Positions 27,515 to 35,643 of a DNA stretch of 64,000 nucleotides are shown piece by piece. The number at the start of each line of letters is the position of its first letter. Position 1 is the first letter of the stretch. The notes under the pieces were generated by a model that was not told the DNA's origin, made no database searches, and saw only the letters and a program-made list of their open reading frames with translations. Position numbers and translations under genes: made by a program. Origin of the DNA: Psychrobacillus psychrodurans (GTDB lineage: Bacteria; Bacillota; Bacilli; Bacillales_A; Planococcaceae); assembly GCA_900114885.1 (NCBI GenBank), contig FOUN01000002.1, positions 372,001 to 436,000 of the forward strand. Reading direction: 5' to 3'.

Positions 27515-28207
27515 ATGGCTGAAATGTCTAAAATTACAGACAGTATGTATCTATCAAACCAAGCGAAAAAAACTCCTACAACTGGGAATAGTACGTTAGG
27601 TAAAGATGCATTTTTAAAAATTCTAATGACCCAGCTTCAAAATCAAGACCCTACAAAACCAATGGATGACTCACAATTCATTGCGCAAATGGCACAATTC
27701 TCTTCTTTAGAGCAAATGACAAATCTAACTACTGCATTTGAAGAATTTGCTGCTGTCCAAGAACAAAGTCAAATGATTGAATTTAGTAACTTTGTAGGCA
27801 AAGAAGTAAAATGGCATGAACTGACAGATGAAAAAGATGGAGATGGTAAGCCAATTACAAACGAAGGTTCTGGTACTATTACAGGGATAAAGTTTGTAAA
27901 TGGAGGAGTAGAATTCACTTTAGCTGATGGTAAGAAAATTACACCAGGAAATATTTCTGAAGTTCTTTCGGGTAGTTCAAGTTCTAATTCTAATAGCTTA
28001 GTTGATGCAAGTCAGTTAATTGGGAAAACTGTTAGTTATATTCCTGTTAGCGCAGAAACAGATAAAACTAAAACGGATTCTACAGAGGAAACAGCAACTG
28101 AAATGACAGCCACAGTTGAATCTGTTAGCAAAAAAGATGGAAATATAGTTTATAACTTAAGTGATGGGACTGCCATTACAGCAGATCAAATTACTTCAAT
28201 AAGATAG
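27515..28207 (+). CDS. flgD: Flagellar hook assembly scaffolding protein FlgD
   Basis: 230 residues. The FlgD core (about 1-140) has GKDAFLKILMTQLQNQDPTKPMDDSQFIAQMAQFSSLEQM, the diagnostic N-terminal block. FlgD caps the growing hook. The C-terminal half duplicates a short beta motif: GTITGIKFVNGGVEFTLADG (about 116-135) and a similar ATVESVSKKDGNIVYNLSDG near the end. As I recall, B. subtilis FlgD is only about 140 residues, so this protein has an extra repeat of the domain. ATGGAGGTC provides the ribosome binding site. Confidence 0.95.
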   Translation: MAEMSKITDSMYLSNQAKKTPTTGNSTLGKDAFLKILMTQLQNQDPTKPMDDSQFIAQMAQFSSLEQMTNLTTAFEEFAAVQEQSQMIEFSNFVGKEVKWHELTDEKDGDGKPITNEGSGTITGIKFVNGGVEFTLADGKKITPGNISEVLSGSSSSNSNSLVDASQLIGKTVSYIPVSAETDKTKTDSTEETATEMTATVESVSKKDGNIVYNLSDGTAITADQITSIR

Positions 28208-28224
28208 CAGAACGGAGATATGCA

Positions 28225-28605
28225 ATGGAAAACATTTCGATAAATCGTATTCCGCTGCAAACAAAAATCCGTCAACCAATCACATCAAGTCAAATAGCTT
28301 CACCTAAACAATCCTTCCTACAGCATTTACAGGAAGCATCTACTAAAACAGAGTTGAAGGTAAGCAAACATGCAAACCAACGCTTAGCAGAAAGAAATAT
28401 ATATATTTCAGATGCGGAATGGCAAGTAGTAAGTGAAAGGGTATCAGAAGCACGTTCAAAAGGTGTGAATGACTCATTAGTATTGATGGACCAAGCAGCT
28501 CTAATCGTCAGTGCAAAAAATGCAACAGTGATTACCGCTATGGATCGCACGGAAGCGAAAAACCAACTATTTACAAATATCGACGGCACAATCGTGCTGA
28601 ACTAA
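28225..28605 (+). CDS. Flagellar operon protein, TIGR02530 type
   Basis: 126 residues. The C-terminal two thirds read KVSKHANQRLAERNIYISDAEWQ and ALIVSAKNATVITAMDR, the signature of the small TIGR02530 flagellar family found between flgD and flgE in Firmicutes. Its biochemical role is unknown. Position suggests a part in hook assembly or its control. ATG follows ACGGAGATATGCA. Confidence 0.85.
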   Translation: MENISINRIPLQTKIRQPITSSQIASPKQSFLQHLQEASTKTELKVSKHANQRLAERNIYISDAEWQVVSERVSEARSKGVNDSLVLMDQAALIVSAKNATVITAMDRTEAKNQLFTNIDGTIVLN

Positions 28606-28686
28606 TAAATAGCAGGACCTTTTAAAGGATGCTATGTGCAGTGGACTGATTGAAGCTAGCACGCAAATTGAAGGGAGAAAAAATAA

Positions 28687-29598
28687 ATGATTCGCTCAAT
28701 GTACTCAGGTATTTCAGGTTTAAAAAATTTCCAAACAAAAATGGATGTAATAGGTAATAATATTGCTAACGTTAATACTTACGGATTTAAAAAAGGTCGT
28801 ACTATATTTAAAGATTTAATTTCACAAACAACATCTGGAGCTTCAGGGTCTACAGATACTCGTGGAGGAGTTAATGCCAAACAAGTAGGCTTAGGATCAC
28901 AATTAGCTGCCATTGATACAATACACAGTGGAGGTTCACTTCAATCCACAGGTAATACTCTTGACTTAGCGATTTCCGGAGATGGTTTCTTTATAGTAGG
29001 AGAATCGGCTGGAGCTCTAACTCCAGGTACTGCAGAAGAAATAGATAATTTACAGTACACACGTGCTGGTAATTTTTATATGGATAATCAAGGTTACTTA
29101 GTAAATGGCGATGGTTTTTATGTTTATGGTTTCAGTGAAAATGCCGAGGACGCTATAGCATCAACTGGACCAGGAACTAAACCAGATTATACTGTACCTA
29201 CTGATGGAACAGCTATAGCTGCAAGTCCTATTCGTATTCCAACAGATGCAAAAAGCATGTCAATCTCACAAGATGGTATGGTAACGTACGTAGATTCTAG
29301 TAACAACCTTCAGTATGCAGGTAAATTAGTCACTGCAAAATTTCCTAATACAGGAGGTTTAGAAAAGACAGGTAGTAATTATTATGCACCTTCAAGCAAT
29401 TCTGGGAATCCACTATATTCTTTTGCAACAGAAAATGGTGCAGGATCGATCAACTCTGGTTTCCTTGAAATGTCCAACGTCGATCTTTCAGAAGAATTCA
29501 CAGACATGATCGTTGCACAACGTGGGTTCCAAGCGAATACTCGTATTATCACAACTTCAGATTCTATTTTAGAAGAATTAATTAACTTAAAACGATAA
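28687..29598 (+). CDS. flgE: Flagellar hook protein FlgE (FlgE/FlgG family)
   Basis: 303 residues. The N-terminal rod/hook block is MYSGISGLKNFQTKMDVIGN followed by NIANVNTYGFKK. The middle contains LDLAISGDGFFIVGE, and the C-terminal coiled region is NVDLSEEFTDMIVAQRGFQA. It is the major hook subunit in this operon position and slightly longer than the B. subtilis protein. GAAGGGAG lies upstream. The 81-bp region before it can fold into hairpins (see findings). Confidence 0.95.
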   Translation: MIRSMYSGISGLKNFQTKMDVIGNNIANVNTYGFKKGRTIFKDLISQTTSGASGSTDTRGGVNAKQVGLGSQLAAIDTIHSGGSLQSTGNTLDLAISGDGFFIVGESAGALTPGTAEEIDNLQYTRAGNFYMDNQGYLVNGDGFYVYGFSENAEDAIASTGPGTKPDYTVPTDGTAIAASPIRIPTDAKSMSISQDGMVTYVDSSNNLQYAGKLVTAKFPNTGGLEKTGSNYYAPSSNSGNPLYSFATENGAGSINSGFLEMSNVDLSEEFTDMIVAQRGFQANTRIITTSDSILEELINLKR

Positions 29599-29622
29599 TC
29601 TAGTAAATTAAAAACAAATTGT

Positions 29623-29707
29623 AAGGGAGGGTTGGGCCGTTACTAAGAAAAGATAAAAAAGCACCTATTCTTCAGGTATTCTGCTTTTTTTAGCCCGGCC
29701 CTTTTCT
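29623..29707 (+). promoter_or_regulatory. Displaced Shine-Dalgarno and hairpin cassette before swrD
   Basis: AAGGGAGGG (29623-29631) is the only strong ribosome binding site in the flgE-swrD gap, but it stands 76 bases before the swrD ATG. GGGCCG (29634-29639) pairs with CGGCCC (29696-29701), enclosing an inner hairpin AAAAAAGCA / TGCTTTTTT. If the cassette folds, the binding site comes within about nine unpaired bases of ATG 29708. The inner hairpin with its T run, and the outer stem followed by TTTT, also resemble terminators. Confidence 0.5.
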
Positions 29708-29929
29708 ATGATTACTATAACAAGGTTAAACGGCAAAGAGTTTTCGTTGAATGCATTATACATAGAGACGGTTGAATCTTTTCCGGATACTACTATAACG
29801 CTCACGAATGGTCATAAATATGTTGCGTTAGAATCTCGTGAAGAGGTAGAAAACAAGATCGCTCAGTTTTACAAAGAAGTACATATATTATCGAACCCGC
29901 ATATAAGAGGTGAACAAGATGAAGAGTAA
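29708..29929 (+). CDS. swrD: Swarming motility protein SwrD (FlbD family)
   Basis: 73 residues. The FlbD family consensus is clear: MITITRLNGKEFSLNALYIETVE, PDTTITLTNGHKYVALES. In B. subtilis the homologue (YlzI/SwrD) increases flagellar motor power and is needed for swarming. The ATG gives the family's standard N-terminus, and an in-frame TAA at 29654 rules out a long extension. No Shine-Dalgarno lies within normal distance (see the preceding cassette). It overlaps fliL by 11 bases. Confidence 0.93.
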   Translation: MITITRLNGKEFSLNALYIETVESFPDTTITLTNGHKYVALESREEVENKIAQFYKEVHILSNPHIRGEQDEE

Positions 29930-30353
29930 AAATAAACTATTAACCATTATGCTTATTATTTTAGTTTCGATTACGTTAGTAGGTGTAGTCGCTTTGCTAA
30001 TAGTCATGCAGTTAAACAAGCCAGATGAAAGTGATAGTAAGCCAACAATTGATGAAATTATCGAGTCTTCTGTTGATATACCAGAAATAACAACAAATTT
30101 AGCAGCTAACAAATTTATTCGCATTTCTTTAAAGGTACAAACAGATAGTAAAGAAGCAGCAGAAGAGTTAACTAAACGAGATTTTCAAGTAAAAAATATA
30201 GTCATTACGGAGCTGTCTGAAATGACTCCAGAAGACCTAGAAGGTAAAGACGGCAAAGGAATGTTTGAATCAGCATTAAAAACAAAAATTGGTGAGCTAA
30301 TGGATGATGGAGAAATTCAACAAGTTTATATAACTTCTTATATTATTCAATAG
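29919..30353 (+). CDS. fliL: Flagellar basal body-associated protein FliL
   Basis: 144 residues, with a short cytoplasmic N-terminus, one membrane segment (about 6-28, LLTIMLIILVSITLVGVVALLIV) and an extracytoplasmic domain beginning ITTNLAANKFIRISLKVQTD. FliL associates with stators around the basal body. ATG 29919 follows AGAGGTG; a GTG at 29910 would overlap that site. It is followed by a repeat copy rather than directly by fliM. Confidence 0.93.
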   Translation: MKSKNKLLTIMLIILVSITLVGVVALLIVMQLNKPDESDSKPTIDEIIESSVDIPEITTNLAANKFIRISLKVQTDSKEAAEELTKRDFQVKNIVITELSEMTPEDLEGKDGKGMFESALKTKIGELMDDGEIQQVYITSYIIQ

Positions 30354-30426
30354 AGTTAATTTCATAATTTACTTGTTTCATTTTAAAATACGAAAGTTTA
30401 CTATTCGTTTTTAAAAAGTCGATTTT

Positions 30427-30613
30427 GTTAATTGGAGCGGCAGGCGGCGACTCCAGCGGGAACAGCGCGAGCTGAAAGCCCCGCAGGAAAGACAGTGGTC
30501 GAAATTTGTTTGACCAATGTCTTTGCGACGAGTAACCGCAGGAGCATATGTTTTCGTAGTGACGAGGAGATTGAAGCCGTGCCCGCGGAAAGCGTCCGCC
30601 TAAAGCGGAAATC
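30427..30613 (+). repeat. GC-rich structured repeat, copy 6 (plus, inside the fla/che operon)
   Basis: It begins GTTAATTGGAGCGGCAGGCGG and ends GCCTAAAGCGGAAATC, with AACAGCGCGAGCTGAAAGCC and GAAGCCGTGCCCGCGGAAAG inside. About 60 extra bases interrupt the middle and contain the imperfect palindrome AAAGAC / GTCTTTG. It fills most of the 340-bp gap between fliL and fliM, the longest gap in an otherwise compact operon. The open frame across it is a shadow. Confidence 0.8.
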
Positions 30614-30693
30614 AGCGTTGTTCGGATTTCACTGTTTTATATGCTTTTAGTAATTGATTTATAAAGTAACTTTTTCGAATGGAGGTGGGCAGA

Positions 30694-31692
30694 TTGGCAG
30701 GAGATATATTATCTCAATCAGAAATAGATGCATTGTTAAGTGCACTCTCAACGGGTGAAATGACAGCAGATGAAATGAAAAGTGAGCAAGAGGCTAGAAA
30801 AGTAAGGACCTATGACTTTAAAAGAGCACTTCGCTTTTCAAAAGATCAGATTCGAAGTTTAACGAGAATCCATGAAAACTTTGCTCGTCTATTAACTACA
30901 TTTTTTTCTGCCCAGTTAAGAACTTATGTGCAAATTTCGGTCGTGTCAGTTGATCAAATACCGTTTGAAGAGTTTGTTCGTTCGGTACCACATATGACAT
31001 TGATTAATGTGTTTGAGGTTCCGCCACTAGAAGGGAATATTCTAATGGAGATTAATCCAAATATTGCTTATTCCATGCTAGATCTAATGATGGGTGGTAA
31101 GGGACAGGCACATACAAAAGTGGATAACCTTACAGAAATTGAGACAAAGATTATGACGAATTTATTTGAGCGTTCGTTTGATAACTTACGAGAAGCATGG
31201 GTCAATATTGCGGATATCGATCCTATTCTTACAGAGTTAGAAGTTAATCCTCAATTTTTACAAATGATTTCTCCCAATGAAACGGTAGTTGTCATTTCCT
31301 TTAATACAGTCATTGGAGAAACTAGCGGGATGATTAATATTTGTATCCCACATGTTGTTTTAGAACCGATTGTTCCTAATCTATCGGTGCGATATTGGAT
31401 GCAAACGAATAAAAAAGAAGTATCTCCCGAACAGTTAGAGGTTCTAAAAAAACGTGTAAAAGCAGCAGAAATTCCTATTGTTGCGGAAATTGGGACAACG
31501 GATATATCTATGGAAGATCTGTTGTACTTACAATTAGGAGATGTCATTCAGTTAAATACTAAAATTGATGACCCACTAACCGTAAATGTTGGAGGCATTC
31601 CTAAATTTATTGGTCAACCTGGTAAGCTAAAGAAACGCATGGCTGTACAAGTCATTGAAACTGTGAAAGGAGGAGAGGAAGATGATGAGTGA
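30694..31692 (+). CDS. fliM: Flagellar motor switch protein FliM
   Basis: 332 residues, the B. subtilis length. The N-terminal CheY-P-binding peptide is LSQSEIDALLSAL, followed by the middle domain (RALRFSKDQIRSLTRIHENFARLL) and the C-terminal SpoA domain. An ATG at 30679 is in frame, but GGAGGTG (30681-30687) sits between it and TTG 30694, so TTG is the better start and gives MAGDILSQSE. FliM binds FliG and phosphorylated CheY in the C ring. It overlaps fliY. Confidence 0.96.
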   Translation: MAGDILSQSEIDALLSALSTGEMTADEMKSEQEARKVRTYDFKRALRFSKDQIRSLTRIHENFARLLTTFFSAQLRTYVQISVVSVDQIPFEEFVRSVPHMTLINVFEVPPLEGNILMEINPNIAYSMLDLMMGGKGQAHTKVDNLTEIETKIMTNLFERSFDNLREAWVNIADIDPILTELEVNPQFLQMISPNETVVVISFNTVIGETSGMINICIPHVVLEPIVPNLSVRYWMQTNKKEVSPEQLEVLKKRVKAAEIPIVAEIGTTDISMEDLLYLQLGDVIQLNTKIDDPLTVNVGGIPKFIGQPGKLKKRMAVQVIETVKGGEEDDE

Positions 31693-32845
31693 TGATATGC
31701 TCTCCCAAGAAGAAATTGAGGCCCTCCTTAGAGGAACGAATATAGATGAAGAAGGTACAAAAGAAGTAGATACGAATGAGATAAATATAGAAGACTATTT
31801 AGATTCATTTGCCCAGGATACCCTCGGGGAAATAGGTAACATTTCATTTGGTAGTTCAGCTACTGCCCTTTCTTCCCTCTTGGGTCAAAAAGTAGATATT
31901 ACTACACCGAATATTAGTATGATTAATCGTAGGAAGCTAAAAGAAGAGTTTCCCCATCCGTATGTAGCAGTAGAGGTAAAATATACTACTGGACTAATTG
32001 GTATGAATCTTCTTGTTATAAAACAATCAGATGCTGCTATTATCGCAGACTTAATGCTTGGTGGGGATGGTTTGAATCCAAAACCTGAGCTTAGTGAAAT
32101 TCAGTTAAGTGCAGTTCAAGAAGCGATGAATCAAATGATGGGTTCGGCTGCTACATCAATGTCTACTGTTTTCAATAAAAAAGTAGATATTTCACCACCT
32201 TCCATTGATCTAATGAATCTATTAGAAGATGAAGGAACGGAAGCACTTCCTGCAGATGAATTACTTATTAAAATATCTTTCCGTCTTAAAATTGGAGAGT
32301 TAATTGATTCTAATATAATGCAACTTTTGCCATTAGAATTTGGGCTTAGCTTAGTGAAATCATTAATAGGTGAAGAAAATACAGAGGTAGCGGCTACTAT
32401 TACAGAAGAAAAAGTGCATCAGGCGCCTGCTCAACAAAAGTCAACAATGCAAACACAACAAGTACCAGAAATGCCGCCGCAGCCGCAGTATAATCAGCAT
32501 CAATCACGAACACAAGCACCACAAGTGGAAGTACAGCAAGCTCAATTCGCTAGCTTTGAAGCACCAAGTTTATCGCAAAATGAGTCAAGAAATTTAAATT
32601 TACTACTTGATATTCCCCTCCAAGTAACAGTAGAATTAGGTCGTACTAAGAGAACTGTAAAAGAGATCTTGGAATTAACAAGTGGTTCCATCATTGAACT
32701 CGACAAATTGGCTGGTGAGCCTGTAGATATCCTTGTCAACAATCGCCATGTAGCCAAAGGAGAAGTCGTTGTTATTGATGAGAATTTTGGTGTTCGTATT
32801 ACAGATATTTTAAGTCAAGCAGAACGTATTAATAATTTAAGATAA
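31682..32845 (+). CDS. fliY: Flagellar motor switch phosphatase FliY
   Basis: 387 residues. N-terminal CheY-P-binding peptide DMLSQEEIEALLRG, then a CheC-like phosphatase module with two helix motifs (DTLGEIGNISFGSSATAL and AVQEAMNQMMGSAATSM), a Gln/Pro-rich linker (about 240-300), and a C-terminal FliN domain (LLDIPLQVTVELGRTKRTVKEILEL). FliY replaces FliN in Bacillus and dephosphorylates CheY-P at the switch. ATG 31682 or 31685 could be the start; GGAGAGGAAG precedes both. Confidence 0.97.
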   Translation: MMSDDMLSQEEIEALLRGTNIDEEGTKEVDTNEINIEDYLDSFAQDTLGEIGNISFGSSATALSSLLGQKVDITTPNISMINRRKLKEEFPHPYVAVEVKYTTGLIGMNLLVIKQSDAAIIADLMLGGDGLNPKPELSEIQLSAVQEAMNQMMGSAATSMSTVFNKKVDISPPSIDLMNLLEDEGTEALPADELLIKISFRLKIGELIDSNIMQLLPLEFGLSLVKSLIGEENTEVAATITEEKVHQAPAQQKSTMQTQQVPEMPPQPQYNQHQSRTQAPQVEVQQAQFASFEAPSLSQNESRNLNLLLDIPLQVTVELGRTKRTVKEILELTSGSIIELDKLAGEPVDILVNNRHVAKGEVVVIDENFGVRITDILSQAERINNLR

Positions 32846-32864
32846 GCACTGGAGGAGACATACT

Positions 32865-33227
32865 ATGTCGAAAAGAATTTTAATAGTAGATGATGCAGCA
32901 TTTATGAGAATGATGATTAAAGATATTTTAAGTAAAAATGGTTTTGAAATAGTTGGAGAAGCAGGAGATGGAGTTCAAGCAATTGAAAAGTACAATGAAC
33001 TTAAACCTGATTTAGTTACGATGGATATTACGATGCCAGAGATGGATGGAATTGCTGCTCTAAAAGAGATTAAAGCTAAAGATCCATCTGCCACTATCAT
33101 TATGTGCTCAGCTATGGGGCAACAAGCTATGGTAATCGATGCAATTCAAGCTGGAGCAAAAGATTTCATCGTAAAACCATTCCAAGCTGATAGAGTAATT
33201 GAAGCAATTTCAAAAGCTTTAGGGTAA
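32865..33227 (+). CDS. cheY: Chemotaxis response regulator CheY
   Basis: 120 residues, a single receiver domain. Acidic pocket Asp9-Asp10 (LIVDD), phosphoacceptor Asp54 (TMDITMPEMDG), the switch Ser in IIMCSAMG and Lys in DFIVKPF are all present. In Bacillus, CheY-P binding to FliM/FliY favours counter-clockwise rotation. GGAGGAGACAT precedes the ATG. The position between fliY and fliO is conserved. Confidence 0.98.
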   Translation: MSKRILIVDDAAFMRMMIKDILSKNGFEIVGEAGDGVQAIEKYNELKPDLVTMDITMPEMDGIAALKEIKAKDPSATIIMCSAMGQQAMVIDAIQAGAKDFIVKPFQADRVIEAISKALG

Positions 33228-33231
33228 TTAC

Positions 33232-33921
33232 ATGATGAGGAAATTCCCCCTCTTATTAAGTGTTCTTCTCTTATTAACTTTTGGAACCCAGCTAGATGTA
33301 AAGGCAGAATCAGATTCAAATAAAAGTATAGAAGAATACTATAAAGATTTGAACAAAGATCGAAATAACGAAAAAGAATCAGAGGCTAATATAGAGGAAA
33401 CTCCAGAAACGACTGTTGAACCCGTTTCTGCGGGTGTTTCTGTTACAGCGTGGGATTATATCAAAATGGTTTTCGCTCTTTTATTCGTTATTGCTTTACT
33501 CTATGGATTACTTCGATTTGTAAATAGCAGAAACAAAACCTTTCAGACCAATCAGCTAATTCATAATTTGGGTGGGGTTGGAGTTGGACAGGGGAAATCG
33601 TTACAGCTAATGCAGGTAGGTAATTCGATATTTTTAGTTGGTATTGGAGACGATATTACTTTGTTGAAAGAAATAACAAATCCAGTAGAAATCGAAAGTC
33701 TAACTAAAATATATGAAGAAAAAGTAGATATTGGAAAGAATATTCCATACATATCTGAGCTAATTGGTCGCTTGAGAGATAAAGGAACTTTAAAGGCGAA
33801 GACTGAGAGTAAGAAACCTTCGTTTGATGAGACCTTTCAGAAAAGGTTACAAGAAATTCAAAAAGACCGTAGTAATGTATTAAAGGATTGGAAGACGAAG
33901 GAGCGCGATAACAATGAATGA
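33232..33921 (+). CDS. fliO: Flagellar biosynthetic protein FliO (FliZ)
   Basis: 229 residues. A cleavable-looking signal peptide (about 1-25, ending DVKAES), an acidic extracytoplasmic segment, a membrane helix (about 78-98, MVFALLFVIALLYGLLRFV) and a cytoplasmic FliO domain with VGQGKSLQLMQVGNSIFLVGIGDDITLL. FliO helps FliP assemble in the export gate. It overlaps fliP by 8 bases. The annotated ATG has a second ATG next to it. Confidence 0.93.
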   Translation: MMRKFPLLLSVLLLLTFGTQLDVKAESDSNKSIEEYYKDLNKDRNNEKESEANIEETPETTVEPVSAGVSVTAWDYIKMVFALLFVIALLYGLLRFVNSRNKTFQTNQLIHNLGGVGVGQGKSLQLMQVGNSIFLVGIGDDITLLKEITNPVEIESLTKIYEEKVDIGKNIPYISELIGRLRDKGTLKAKTESKKPSFDETFQKRLQEIQKDRSNVLKDWKTKERDNNE

Positions 33922-34579
33922 ATTTGTCCAGTTTTTCTCGGACAGCGACCCATCAAATCTCTCCACATCTATAAAATTAATGCTATTGCTAACGGTTTTA
34001 TCTTTGGCACCAAGTATTTTAATATTGATGACGTCCTTTGCAAGAATAGTTATAATACTATCATTTGTTCGAACGGCATTAGCAACTAACCAGATGCCGC
34101 CGAACCAAGTGATCGTTGGTTTAGCACTATTTTTAACATTTTTCATCATGGCACCAACGTTACAGCAAGTAAATGAAGAGGCTTTAACGCCTTTGTTTGA
34201 TGAAGATATTACTTTAGAAGAAGCGTATGAAAATGCTAGTGGTCCATTCAAAGAGTTCATGAGTAAGCATACGAGGCAAAAAGATTTGGAACTTTTCTTA
34301 AGATATTCTGAAGCAGAAAGACCTGAAACAATCGAGGATATTCCTTTAACGGTTATGGTGCCTGCTTTTGCACTTAGCGAAATTAAAACAGCATTCCAAA
34401 TTGGTTTTATGATTTTTATTCCTTTTTTAGTAATAGATATGATTGTAGCGAGTGTACTAATGTCAATGGGTATGATGATGTTACCGCCAGTTATGATCTC
34501 TCTACCGTTTAAAATATTATTATTTGTATTAGTAGATGGATGGTATTTAGTTATGAAATCTATTTTACAAAGTTTTTAG
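33914..34579 (+). CDS. fliP: Flagellar export gate protein FliP
   Basis: 221 residues with four membrane segments. Family blocks are TSFARIVIILSFVRTALATN, MAPTLQQVNEEAL, and the C-terminal VIDMIVASVLMSMGMMMLPP. FliP forms the pore of the export gate with FliQ and FliR. The start codon at 33914 lies inside the end of fliO, consistent with coupling. In many species FliP has a signal peptide, which I do not see clearly here. Confidence 0.97.
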   Translation: MNEFVQFFSDSDPSNLSTSIKLMLLLTVLSLAPSILILMTSFARIVIILSFVRTALATNQMPPNQVIVGLALFLTFFIMAPTLQQVNEEALTPLFDEDITLEEAYENASGPFKEFMSKHTRQKDLELFLRYSEAERPETIEDIPLTVMVPAFALSEIKTAFQIGFMIFIPFLVIDMIVASVLMSMGMMMLPPVMISLPFKILLFVLVDGWYLVMKSILQSF

Positions 34580-34591
34580 GAGCTGATTGTA

Positions 34592-34861
34592 TTGAATAAT
34601 GAAATGGTAATTTCAATTGCGGAACAAGCAATTTGGGTCATTCTTCTTGCATCAGGTCCTCTTCTTTTAGTTGCCTTAATAACAGGTCTTGCAGTTAGTA
34701 TTTTTCAGGCAACTACACAAATTCAAGAACAAACACTTGCATTTGTGCCGAAAATTGTTGCAGTGCTAGTTGCTCTTGTTTTTTTTGGTCCTTGGATGCT
34801 TTCACAAGTTACCTCTTATGCTGCAGATATCTTTGAGAATTTAATACGATACATTGGTTGA
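34592..34861 (+). CDS. fliQ: Flagellar export gate protein FliQ
   Basis: 89 residues, two membrane helices. The centre IFQATTQIQEQTLAFVPKI is the FliQ signature. The TTG at 34592 preceded by AGGAG aligns with the family N-terminus (MNNEMVISIAEQA); an ATG at 34604 would cut it short. It overlaps the beginning of the fliR frame. Confidence 0.96.
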   Translation: MNNEMVISIAEQAIWVILLASGPLLLVALITGLAVSIFQATTQIQEQTLAFVPKIVAVLVALVFFGPWMLSQVTSYAADIFENLIRYIG

Positions 34862-34865
34862 TACA

Positions 34866-35642
34866 ATGGATGCGATCTTACCAAATTTAACTGTATTATT
34901 GCTAATTATTGCTCGTGTTACCGCATTTTTTGTAGTGTTACCACTTTTCTCGCATCGAACAATACCTGCACCACACCGGATAGCCTTTGCTGTAGTCTTA
35001 TCGTGGATGATGTATTATACCCTTGATGTAGAACCATTTGAAATAAATGGTGATTATATTATTTTAATTATAAAAGAAGTTATATCTGGATTATTTATTG
35101 GTTTACTTGCTTACATCATTATGTCCGCTATTCAAATTGCAGGTGGATTTATTGATTTTCAGATGGGATTTGCAATGGCAAATGTTATTGACCCCCAGAC
35201 TGGTACACAAAGTCCGTTAATAGGACAATTTTTGAATACTTTGGCTTTATTGTTATTGTTAGCGTTAAATGGTCATCATTTGCTGTTGGATGGAATTTTT
35301 TATAGCTATCAATTTATGCCGATGGAAATGATTTGGCCAGCTTTTGGGCAAGAGAATTATGTAGAATTCATTATGAAAACTTTTGCAGGTGTTTTTGCAG
35401 CAGCATTTCAAATGTCTATACCAATAGTAGCTACAGTTTTTCTTGTGGATATAGCTCTTGGTATTACTGCAAGGACTGTACCGCAGTTGAATATTTTTGT
35501 TATTGGATTTCCGATAAAAATTGCTGTAGGTTTTTTAGTTCTTCTTGTGATGATGGGGGTACTCATGACAGTCGTACAGCAGTTGTTTGAGACTTTGGTT
35601 ATTGCAATGCGTGATTTAATGATAATTTTAGGTGGTGGCTAA
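34866..35642 (+). CDS. fliR: Flagellar export gate protein FliR
   Basis: About 258 residues with six membrane helices. Family blocks are VLPLFSHRTIPAPHRIAFA, AIQIAGGFIDFQMGFAMANVIDPQ and GITARTVPQLNIFVIGFPIK. It sits in the FliPQR gate core. The start is uncertain: ATG 34866 gives MDAILPNLTVLLL, while a TTG at 34854 inside fliQ adds four residues. Neither has a strong Shine-Dalgarno. It is followed by flhB with near-zero spacing. Confidence 0.95.
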   Translation: MDAILPNLTVLLLIIARVTAFFVVLPLFSHRTIPAPHRIAFAVVLSWMMYYTLDVEPFEINGDYIILIIKEVISGLFIGLLAYIIMSAIQIAGGFIDFQMGFAMANVIDPQTGTQSPLIGQFLNTLALLLLLALNGHHLLLDGIFYSYQFMPMEMIWPAFGQENYVEFIMKTFAGVFAAAFQMSIPIVATVFLVDIALGITARTVPQLNIFVIGFPIKIAVGFLVLLVMMGVLMTVVQQLFETLVIAMRDLMIILGGG

Positions 35643-35643
35643 T

